Of a stretch of DNA of 64,000 nt, positions 1 to 8,915 are shown in pieces. Each line of letters starts with the position of its first letter. The stretch's first letter is position 1. This stretch comes from Edaphochlamys debaryana (Eukaryota > Chlorophyta > Chlorophyceae > Chlamydomonadales): positions 62,001 through 126,000 of the forward strand of contig JAEHOE010000202.1 of assembly GCA_016858145.1 (NCBI GenBank), read 5' to 3'. The notes beneath the pieces are model-generated. The model worked only from the letters and a program-made list of their open reading frames with translations, was not told where the DNA came from and ran no database searches. A program made the translations under genes and the position numbers.

Positions 1-149
1 TATGCGCTCTCATCAACCCACGAGTCCGACTGCCTCCGACCCAGATCGTCCCACCCCCCATCCCTGCCCGCTCCACCCCCCACCCCACCCCAAGCTAAGC
101 TTTCCTGGCGCAGGCGTTAAGACGCGCTCCCGCTTCTCAGATTCAAACA

Positions 150-240
150 CCCCCACCCCACCCCACCCCACCCCACCCCACCCCACCCCACCCCACCCCA
201 CCCCACCCCACCCCACCCCACCCCACCCCACCCCACCCCA
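150..240. repeat. CCCCA pentanucleotide microsatellite in an intron
   Basis: About eighteen near-perfect CCCCA units run up to the AG acceptor at 240-241 of the dehydrogenase exon. The array takes the place of the polypyrimidine tract, so its length could affect splicing of the last introns. Confidence 0.95.
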
Positions 241-241
241 G

Positions 242-733
242 GGCGCCGCCACGTCGATCCACCTCGCCTCCAGCCCTGAGGTTGAGGGAGTCACGGGCAA
301 GTACTTCGACAAGTGCCGGCCCGTCACCTCCAGGTGTGTGTGTGGGGTGAGGGTTGAAAGGAAGGGGCAGGGTTCGACGCATTCCTTGGGCCCGTGCATG
401 AAGGGGCTCACAGGGCTCCATGCGCGTGCGTTCGTGCCCTGACGGCTGTCAAGTCTCGCTCCGGGTTGGGTTGGCTCGGGTACCGTCCCTTCCGTTCTCT
501 TCACCGCGCGGCCGCTTCTGTCCCCTTCTCGTTGAGGCCTCCCTGCCGAAACCTTTTCCCTCCTCTTCATCTACCGTGTCCTCACCCCTGCCCTGCCGTG
601 CCCCATGCGCCTGCTCCCCGTACCCCACAGCCCGGCATCGTACGACAAGTCCGTACAGCAGCGGCTGTGGCAGGTCAGCGAGGAGCTCACGGCCGCCACC
701 AGGGCGAGCAAGACGGTGGTCATGTCGGCGTAA
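242..733 (+). CDS. Short-chain dehydrogenase/reductase, C-terminal two exons (partial)
   Basis: This is the 3' end of a gene that begins before the window. Exon 242-333 reads GAATSIHLASSPEVEGVTGKYF... and ends at a GT donor; exon 631-733 completes a split Ser codon and reads SPASYDKSVQQRLWQVSEEL... to TAA at 731-733. The joined segment (ASSPEVEGVTGKYF, then SSPASYD, then LWQVSEELT) matches the C-terminal tail of retinol-dehydrogenase/WWOX/TIC32-like NADP-dependent short-chain dehydrogenases of plants and algae. The Rossmann fold and the YxxxK active site would lie upstream and are not visible. The substrate cannot be inferred. The intron 334-630 is typical GT-AG. The acceptor of the first visible exon directly follows a CCCCA microsatellite. 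Confidence 0.85.
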
Positions 734-1974
734 GCGCGGCAGTCAGGCCACAAGCACTCCAATGCCGTGTGAATGCAAAGTGCTTCAAGTGGAGCGAAAG
801 GGAGAGCAATGTTGAGAGAGAGGCGTGAGCGTCGAGAGCTAGCGGTCGTGAGCGAGAGTCGGTTGGGGTGCCGCTTCGCATTGGAGCGAGAGAGGTACAC
901 GGAGGGGCTGCAAAGGGTGTGCTACAGCAGTGAGGTGGATACCGAAGTGGTGCGGTATGCAGCGAGAGGGCATTGCGGGGAGGTTGCGTGTGAAGTCGGA
1001 GAGTTGAGAGCCTCTGGAGTTGATGAGAGCCTCTGAGAGTTGAGGGCGGTGGGGTGGGCCAGCAGCACGCCAGGTCTTGGGAGTGCTACGGCGGCCGTGG
1101 GCGGCCTCTGGAGTTGATGAGAGTGTCGGGGCGGGGCGGGGCGGGGCGGCAGCTTTGGATCGATCCGTTTGCGGTCAGCTTGGCGATTGCGGCCAAGGCG
1201 GTTTGCCTCGACTTGAAGCGCTGGCTCCTTGGGGGCATGCGCATGCAAAGCGAACCAGGATGGCAGATTCCGGGCTGGACTGGCGAAAGGGTCGAAGGCG
1301 ACTTACTGCAGAGATGTGGGCATGTTCAGCACAGTTCAGCACGGTGGCCAAGCCAAAACCCACAAGGCAGAGTGCTCTCCTTGCCGCCGCGCGGGCTTAG
1401 TGTGCACGTGCGGGCGTACACCGTTACCGCGCTTCATTGACTCCAGGGCAAGGAAGGGTGGGCACGTCCATCGAAGGGTAGAGCACTTCGTCGATGCCCG
1501 TCGCGGAAGGGTAGAATGTTCGAGGGCAGGAAGCACGGGGTAAGGGGTTGGGCAATGCGGGCACTCTGAACTCCTCTCGCTCCTTGGTTGGCGGCAGCGT
1601 CCCTTGCAGTCCCGAGCGAGGGGGCGGGGTCGATGGGGGCTGCGAGAGCTCTGGAGGGCGGCAAAACCCGGCACGCGCATTGCTGGCGCTGTTGCCACGC
1701 GGAGACTTGCCCCTGCCCGGAAAACGTCTCCGGCTCGCATTCAGAAGCTGATCCACGCAAACGCGGTGCCTAGCGCCCTTGGACTTTTGAAAGCTTCTGC
1801 ATCTTTCCACCGTTTTTACCGCGACACTCTTGCCGCCGCGTCCGGCGCCAGTGTTATACTGGTGCAGTCTCTTGAACTGCTGCACGCGGCCTCGCTAGCG
1901 GGACGTACGTGCACTGGCGCATTTCGCCGATTCTTCTCTCCAGTCCAGCGCTGCGACACCACGGGACAGCGAAG
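734..1974. other. Intergenic: 3' UTR of the dehydrogenase and 5' region of the COPI-associated gene
   Basis: No coding exon with homology or conserved splice phase was found. A phrase around CTCTGGAGTTGATGAGAG occurs at about 1012 and 1106, so there is a small local duplication, and a short GCGGG run lies at about 1130. No convincing TATA box or TGTAA signal was seen. Confidence 0.6.
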
Positions 1975-3943
1975 ATGGCAGATATGTGCCTCTGCTTCTT
2001 CCGGCTAGTCAACATTTGCACGTCGCTTTCCGCGGTCGCGACCGCGGTGGCGTTCAGCCTTGCAATAGCGGTCAACCCGCCCTTTACAGACCACGATCAG
2101 GCAAAAATACAGGTGCTCAGGCAAGTGGGGTCATCCGGGGGGGGGCGGGGGCGGGGCGGTGCCCGGGGTATCGACACGCCTGTCGTCACCCCCGCGGTGC
2201 CCGGGTCGGCTCGGCAGGCGGCCTCCCGATTTTGCTTTCCTGATCTATGGCTCTGATCTCATCTCACCCATCGGTCCAAGCCAAACGCGCATTGCTGCTA
2301 TCGATCATATTCATCCTCCCTTGCCTTCCACCATCAACACCACCCGCCCCACTCCCCCTCCTCTCGGCTGGCAGGGTCTACGGCGTGCTCTTCTCCCTGG
2401 GGTTAGCCCTGGTGGAGACTGAGTGGGACTGGCTGATGCACTTCTGCCGGATCATGGAGCTCTGGCTGGCGCGGGGTGTGTGCCAGGCCTTCCTAGCAGT
2501 CATGACTCTGGAGCTGGCGCACAGCCACGGCACGAGCGACTTTGACAAGTCGCTGCGGTTGTACCGAAACGTCAGCGGCTTCTGGTGAGTCAGGGGGCCA
2601 CCAGCTCTGTGTTGCTGTGGGGTCGGGGCATTGCGGGCGGATTGCGGGGGGCTTCTGGTGTGTGAGGGGGCCGGAGCATTGTGGACGTAGTTCGGGGGAG
2701 AGCTGAGGGCCGTCAGTGGCTTCTGGTGCGTGCCTGCCGGGGTCCCAGTGTTCGTCAAAAGGACCTCATGCGGGGGGGGGGGGGGGGGTAGATAGCAGGC
2801 AAGCAGGGCACGGCGGTGTTGAACGGCAAGGATCTGGCAGGGCGGTATGCAGGCCGGGGCTTAGCGCGCACCCGGCGCCCCCTTCCCGCGGGGCAGAAGG
2901 GTAAGGGCCGTCAGCGGCCTCCGGTGCGCCTAGGGACTGGCACCCTCGCCAGCCGCTTTTCTTGGCACCTCTTCTTGGCACCTGCTCCAGCCGCTCTGAG
3001 TCCTTCTGGACGGAGGACGGGTGTTATGGGCGAAATGCGGGATCAGAGACAAGGTGCTCCGGTGCAGCAGCCTGGGACTCAACGCAACGCATGCGGGCTC
3101 AGCACGAGGGATGGGCAAGAGACACCGGGCCTGAAAGTGCGAAATGGAATGGAGCGGACGGGGTGGAATCCGGGGGCTGACGCTTGGGGCACCGGGATGG
3201 CGTGGGTCAGGGTCAAGTTGGGACGCGATCGATCGATCTGGCAAGGTCGAAGAGGTAGGGCATCCGGCGCCCCCGTCTGTCGTACACAGTGAGCCCCCCT
3301 GCCGCTTGCTCGCTACCCTTCCCCCCTCCCAATGGCCCCATCCACCCACCTCGACCTTGCCCCTTTCGGAGCCCCGACCCCAGCCGGCCCGCCCGCCCCT
3401 CGTTCCTCGTGCACAACTTGCTGCGCTTCCTCCTCGTGCACGGCGTCCTGGGATCCGCACCCAATGTCGACCTCGGAACCCTGCCGGCGGGCCTTTCCCT
3501 CCGTATACATGATGGAGCGCCCACCCCTTTCTCCCTGCTGGTCTCCAGCATGCTGGGGTGCCTCCCCCACCTTGCGTGTCTCCTAAAACCCCTTTCTACG
3601 GTACCCTCCCTTCCCCCCCCTGGCCCACATGCGCAGCATGCTGGGCTGCTCCGGCTTCTACCCTTTTTGGCGGCCCGCCCCTTCCAAGCCCCTCTCCGTG
3701 CCTCCCCCAACCTTAATGAAAGGCATACCGCCCCGGCCTGAACCTCCCTCCCCTACACCCATGAACAGCATGCTGGGCTGCTCCGGCTTCTACATGCTGG
3801 GCGGCGTGCTGTGCCTGGGCTCGCTGCGCAACGCGCGCTACCGGCGCTTCACGGAGCGCCTGCGCGTGGAGCGGGACCTGGAGTCGCTGGACAAGCAGCG
3901 GGAGGAGCTCAACCGCCTGCTCGTGGTGTACAGCAAGGAGTGA
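1975..3943 (+). CDS. COPI-associated / TVP15-like four-helix Golgi membrane protein
   Basis: Three exons, 1975-2120, 2375-2584 and 3769-3943, join in frame to 176 residues. Four hydrophobic segments are visible: about 11-33 (LVNICTSLSAVATAVAF), 49-66 (VYGVLFSLGLALVE), 85-100 (GVCQAFLAVMTLEL) and 120-145 (MLGCSGFYMLGGVLCLG). They are followed by a charged cytosolic tail, RFTERLRVERDLESLDKQRE, predicted to be helical. Size, topology and the ETEW...W-ARG-QAFLA pattern fit the COPI-associated/TVP15 family of Golgi vesicle proteins. Intron 1 has a GC donor (CAG^GCAAGT); only this donor gives phase agreement with the acceptor at 2374. Edges of exons 2 and 3 are repeated inside intron 2, and the end of exon 3 with its stop is repeated downstream. 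The family call is from recall of motifs, not a search. Confidence 0.8.
2640..2930 (+). repeat. Degenerate copies of the exon 2 end and its splice donor
   Basis: The exon 2 terminus GTCAGCGGCTTCTG^GTGAGT (about 2571-2590) recurs in the intron near 2649 (GGCTTCTGGTGTGTGAGGG), 2711 (CCGTCAGTGGCTTCTGGTGCG) and 2908 (CCGTCAGCGGCCTCCGGTGCG). Each keeps a GT at the junction. A long G run lies at about 2771-2789 in the same intron. Confidence 0.8.
3541..3661 (+). repeat. Upstream copies of the exon 3 start with acceptor AG
   Basis: The real exon 3 begins CAG^CATGCTGGGCTGCTCC at 3769. The same junction appears at 3637 (identical for about 25 bases, through GGCTTCTAC) and, shorter and diverged, at 3549. 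Both decoys carry the CAG acceptor. Confidence 0.9.
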
Positions 3944-3989
3944 GAGAGGCCGGCGGGCGGGCGTAGTGCGATGCGAAGCTGCGGTGTCG

Positions 3990-4175
3990 TACAGCGGAAG
4001 GAGCTCAACCGCCTGCTCGTGGTGTACAGCAAGGAGTAACCGGCGGGGGGCGGGCGGGATGCAGATCTGGCGTGCCGTACGGCAAGGAGTGACATGGGCG
4101 GGTGGGCTGCGTGTGAAGCGGCGGTGTGCCGTACACCGGGAGGAGCTCGACCGTCTGCTGGTGTCGTACGGCAGA
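3990..4175 (+). repeat. Copies of the last codons and stop of the COPI-associated gene in its 3' UTR
   Basis: The sequence coding ELNRLLVVYSKE plus stop (about 3903-3943) is repeated almost exactly at about 3994-4040, where the stop is TAA, and in decayed form at about 4075-4095 and 4140-4175 (GAGCTCGACCGTCTGCTGGT). Confidence 0.9.
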
Positions 4176-4717
4176 CAGTGGCGGCCAAACGGGCTGCGTG
4201 TGGAGCTGGCCGGTCGTGCGGCAGCGGGAGGAGCTTGGGCTGCAGGATTGGGGCGGGTGGGCTGTTAGGACTGCAGAGTGGTGGGGCTAGGGCTGCATGC
4301 GGGTGGCATGGTGTTGGCGTGCGTTGACGGAGCTCGACACAGCCGGGACCCAGGGCTGAGCGAAGGGGCTGACTGGTGGGGCTGTTGCAGGGCGCAGGAG
4401 GGAGCTTGGGTAGCTTGGGACTGCTATGGCCACAAACTGGTGGCCGCGGGATAGACCACGGGTAACGGGTCAATGTGCATTGCGGTTCCTGTAGGGACAC
4501 ACTAGACACATTTCGGGGAAGGTGCTGCGAGAGCGAAACTGTGGACTGCAGGGGGCTGCACACATTGTGGACGTGTATGCGGAATATAGGAGAGACGGCG
4601 AGCAGCGAGAGTGGCGGCGCGTTGGATTCTTTTGCTGGGGGACGCGGTGCTGACTTTCTGCGCGGTGCTGCTGTCCCGGAAGCACACTCACGTGCGTACA
4701 TTACCGGCAACGTGCAT

Positions 4718-4722
4718 TGTAA
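4718..4722 (+). promoter_or_regulatory. Candidate TGTAA poly(A) signal
   Basis: TGTAA on the + strand, 775 bases after the stop of the COPI-associated gene. TGTAA is the usual chlorophycean polyadenylation signal; use here is inferred from position only. Confidence 0.4.
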
Positions 4723-4859
4723 CGCAATGCAACCGACTTTGCATCGACGGCATGCTTTGTGATGAGTGGGGCCTCTACACGGGGCAGTACCGGTAGGTAC
4801 CCTTCACGGCGGGCGTCTGTACCGGCGGGTCCAAAAACAACAGAGACCTTACTGCAGGG

Positions 4860-5235
4860 TTGCCATTACGTATCAGTCGCCGTTATGATACGGATACGTA
4901 TTAAAACGGATACGGCCTCTCGCTGCCGTATTAATACGGCATGCGGCGCGGGGGTACCGGCCGGGCAGCCGGCGGTGGGGGGGAGGGGGTGCTGGGGTGC
5001 TGGGGTGCGTCGGTCGGCAGCTCAGCCGTCCGTTCCGCCGTAGCCGATGCCCTACGCGTTCCCTGCGCTTCTACGTGAACGCGGAGCGCATTCGCTCGTG
5101 CACAAGGCGGCAGTATGGGCTGCCGTACGCTGCCGTATTAATACGGCTGGGCGCCGCCATATTAGAGCCGTATTGCGCCGTATTAGCGAGGAGGGGGCCG
5201 TATTGCGTGTTAATACGCGTATTGGCCCCGGGGGC
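4860..5235. repeat. Cluster of CCGTATT / AATACGG words with two perfect 16-bp palindromes
   Basis: Between the convergent COPI-associated and fascin-like genes. The palindrome GCCGTATTAATACGGC occurs at 4925-4940 and again at 5132-5147. Around them are many half-sites (GCCGTATT, AATACGG, TAATACGCGTATT). The stretch is AT-richer than its surroundings. The rest of 3944-5583 shows no gene. Confidence 0.85.
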
Positions 5236-5369
5236 TGCCGTATTGTGCAACCCTGCCTTACTGGCCACGTGGCCAGCCCCACACATGATACCGTACTCTC
5301 ATTTATTATGGACCTCCCTACCTCAACCCACACACGTTAGGGCTCCCGCGCTATTCCTGGAGCACCTGG

Positions 5370-5394
5370 AGCCCGGTCATCCCTGGTACGTCAG
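5370..5394 (-). repeat. Copy of the last codons and stop of the fascin-like gene, beyond its real stop
   Basis: The + strand words CCCGGTCATCCCTGGTACG at about 5371-5394 repeat 5579-5602, which on the minus strand encode LTYQG-stop. The copy lies in the 3' UTR of the minus-strand gene. Confidence 0.9.
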
Positions 5395-5583
5395 GCATCC
5401 CGTACCCTTCTTCTCCTTTCTCCTCCCTTCCACTTCCCTCCCGGCGCCCCTCCACGCCCAGTTGCCAGTTCCCATTCCCCAGATGCTGCGAGCACTTGGT
5501 CTGCTAGCTCCGACGACACGCACCCGTCCGACACACACACACACGCCCGCAACCCCCTCCACCCCCCCGCCCCAATTGCCCGG

Positions 5584-6409
5584 TCATCCCTGGTACGTCA
5601 GCACCGGGTCCTCCATCATGGTGAACACCTCCTGGGGCCCCAGCGCGGGCGCCTGAACCACCTGGCCCGTGTCTGTCACGGAGACGTAGGTGCCCTGGGC
5701 CGTCTTGAGCGCAACCCTGATCTCACGCCCGTCCCACTCCGCCTCTCCGGGGGGCTCCGCCGAGGCGGAGTCCCCCTGGCCCCCGGCCTCGTCCTCCGGC
5801 GATAGCTTGCCCTGGGCCTGGTCCCTGTCATTGTCCTTTATGGCCCCCTGCTTGACCACGACAATCCTGAACTTCTCCGTGATACCGTTCTGCAGGCAGA
5901 TCAGGCAGGAGGGAGGCAGGTCTGCATGGCCAGGGGTCGTGCACGCGGCGGCGGCCTAAGGCGAGGTGTGTGTTCATGTGCAACCGGGTCTGGCCACCGA
6001 CCTCTGCAAGGGCGTCCCGCCCCGCCCCCTACAACGCCTCCCGGAAAGGGCCCCGGCATGCAAACAGGTCTGCGTAGTCTGCGGAACACGCCATACGCCG
6101 CAACCAAGCGCTTCGCTTCGTTGATGTCTTCTAACCCCGGCATGCACTCCGCCGAGGGCTACCGCCCCCCTTGCCCCCAACACATCCCGGGGCCCCGACC
6201 GCACTCACGCTGTTGACGTTGTACACGCCAGCGCGCCTGCTCCCTGCTGACACATGCTTGCCGTTCCACGGGGCCCTGATCACGGTGCCTCCGGCCGTGT
6301 GGTCGAGAGCGAATACCTCCCAGGGCCCGATCCAGTTTCGCTGCTGCATCTCGCCGCCGTTGTCCGCGCACAGGAATGTGTCCTTCCAGGACCGGAACGC
6401 GACAGGCAT
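5584..6409 (-). CDS. Fascin-like beta-trefoil (actin-crosslinking fold) protein, paralogue A
   Basis: Two minus-strand exons, 6209-6409 and 5584-5889, join in phase 0 to about 168 residues. Exon 1 reads MPVAFRSWKDTFLCADNGG, then NWIGPWEVFALDH and GKHVSAG; exon 2 holds a second unit, IRVALKTAQGTYVSV, then ALGPQEVFTMMEDP. The repeated pattern (v-L-T--G-ylcA, then GPWE-F-l) is that of fascin/actin-crosslinking beta-trefoil repeats, here two units, one per exon. Unit 2 has Q where unit 1 and the paralogue at 47663 have W. No signal peptide or membrane segment. An acidic, low-complexity linker (SPEDEAGGQGDSASAEPPGE) separates the units. Exact ligand unknown; actin or carbohydrate binding is only inferred from the fold. 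Confidence 0.75.
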
Positions 6410-8915
6410 GGCGGGCTGCAGGGAGGGGAACCGCGGACAAGCGAACCGAGGTGAACAGGGTTGGACCGTGCCGGGCACGGCGGGGCGTGTCGGCCGGCCG
6501 GCACGATTCAAACTGCACCGCCACATTGTGGCTCATTGCATCAGGGCACGGCCGCTTGGGCGTCGGGCTCAAGGACTTGAGCCCGCCGGCCGGGCCCGGT
6601 GCCATCGCCCGCACCAAGGCCCAGGGACTGACGACCTCGCGCGAGTTCGTGCTTGCAAGCTCTGCACGACATAAAACCTACCCCTTTGCTTTGAGATCGG
6701 CCCTGTCGTGTTTGGCGAGAAAGCGGCGACGAGCCTACGATTGCTCTAAAACGTCCAGAGTCGTAAGTAAGTCGCAAGAAGTGCTCGCAAGCATTCAGTT
6801 CATGCACAGCAGTCACTACGAGTGTGGAACGCGTCAAGCACAAAGCAACACGGCCCATCCCGCGGGACGGGCGGGGCCCGGCCGGGCCCAGGAAGGCCTA
6901 GGAGGGCGCCTGTCCGGGCCCAGGGGCCCCTCGAAAGGGCACTGCTACTGCTGTTGCAAGGAAAGGTCTTGCTCCTCCCGAGCTCTAGGCCCACATCTCT
7001 CACATCTCTTGGCTTTCCCTGCAGTCGGAGGCCCTCCGCGCCTGCCCCTCGGCGCATGCGGGCCTCCTGCCTCGGCGCCCCTCGCCATGCTCTCCAGTGC
7101 CAACACCTCGCTCGCAATGTGCGTGCAGACCTGACTTACATTATGCACTGACTAGCTAGACTAGCCAAGCTTAGGCGCACAGCTTTGCGCCCTTCTGGGC
7201 CCTTCTCATCTTGCAGAGAGGCCCCAGCCAAGTCCGGGTGCGTAAGGATGCGCAAGCAGGCGATGAGCTTGAAGCACAGACTACACAAACCTCTAACTCA
7301 ACAGCGGCACGGGGACCCTTCCCACAAACACTATCACGCGCCCACCCTACGCATCCTAAACACTCCTGACGAGGCACCCCGCCACACTTGCTTGAAGGCC
7401 GCACGATGCTCCAGGGACGTAGTACCTCGCCGCATCCAGCCGCATCTACGCCACCTATCACAAAGACTCCTACCGACAGAACCGATGCACCCCACCACGA
7501 GGGAACCCAACTGGAGATCACGCACTCCGATGATCAAACGCAACAGCACCACGCCTAATCACAATTAAAGGGGCCGAATGCGGAGCAGGGCGGGGCCTTG
7601 GCCGCCCCGGGAAGCCTGCGCTATCGCAAGGGCACACGTAAAGCTTTTACTAGTAGGGCCACACGCGCACACGCCTTTCCGGCTCTCCAAGCAACCGTAC
7701 GTGGCGGCAGGTGGCGTTGGTGCGTGACTCATCGTCCACCGCCACAACTGTGAACGACAGGGAAACGGCGGCGAAACATCACGCATGCCCTCAGACCCAC
7801 GAACCTAGCTATCATGAGTACCTGGAGCACCGCCGCCGTCAAGTGCCCAAGCTAGACCCAGATTGTCTCAGTGGGGCTGCCCATAGGTAACCCACGACCG
7901 AAAGGTCTTGAAGCGCCCTCAAGTGGAGTCGGACCACCTTTCCTGAATGCCTAGGCCGCCAGTTACCAAGATGCCACCCTCTTCTAGGCCAACCTCTCAA
8001 CAACATCGCGCCTAGTGTACTCAGTCGTGCCGCTCACGGCCCCTGCAACTCCCCCTCACTTCTCCACACACAGTCCGCCCACATTCCGAACCTGCGCTCC
8101 CGCTCCGCACCTGCACAGCGGAGACCACACAGCCAGACCCACATCACATGCGCATGTCACACACCTGGCCAAACCCAACAAAACACACAGGATCGAAAGG
8201 ATGGCTGCGCTATAAAAGTCGCCCCCCAAGGACGCTCCAAGCACGCACCTTGGCTCAGCCTCCCGCAGTCAGACAAAAGAAACTGTGGGATCCCTTTGCC
8301 CGCAACAGCAGTGTCCGTGTGAACCTGTATGTGCTAGCGTCCCAGCACCCTCCATGCACGTGCAGTATTCCCGCCCTCCCCCCACTGGCCGTATCCCTCG
8401 TATGAAGCAAGTCCTTGCCCAGCCGTCCGCTGCAGGTCCCGAAAGACCGGCGCAACACCCGAATAACCTGGATGAAGGAATGAACGTATAGCCCCCTCGA
8501 GCAACGGGGTGGGCATGCATACTACGCCGTGAAGTGTCCCGCCATCCCCCCTGGCCTCTTTCGGCCATGCACAGAACACTGGTGCACGCACGGTGCGAAC
8601 ACGGCAAGCGCCGCTTTACTGGAATAACTGGAGCTTGCGTAACCCACCCGAACATAGTAACCCTGTCAGCTATAAGACTGAAGCCCCGGACGCGGTTGCT
8701 TTCCACATGGATGATGACACGGCGATTTCGTCGCGTCGTGCCGAGGCGCTCCGCACCGTAACAGGGAGGCCAAGCCACCGGTCCCCGATTCTAAGGCATC
8801 ATGCTTGTACCACAATGCGCACCGTCCACGTTGTAACTGCATACGAGGTGCTCCCCTCGTCAGCAGGCGGCTGCATGCCTTGCGAAACCTCTCCTCGCAC
8901 TCTCTGCCCCTCTCC
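6410..8915. other. Intergenic 2.5 kb with no recognised gene
   Basis: Holds the 5' region of the fascin-like gene A and the 3' region of cyclase copy 1 (both minus strand). Open frames here lack homology, consistent splice phase or codon character. The one distinct motif is a + strand TATA box at 8211. Confidence 0.55.
8211..8218 (+). promoter_or_regulatory. Isolated consensus TATA box (TATAAAAG)
   Basis: GCGCTATAAAAGTCGCC is a textbook TATA box on the + strand. No coding gene follows before the minus-strand cyclase ends at 8916. It could drive a non-coding RNA or be chance. Confidence 0.35.

Noticed and set aside
6376..7134. 252-residue + strand open frame
   Set aside because: Overlaps the 5' end of fascin-like gene A on the other strand, low-complexity composition, no recognisable domain.
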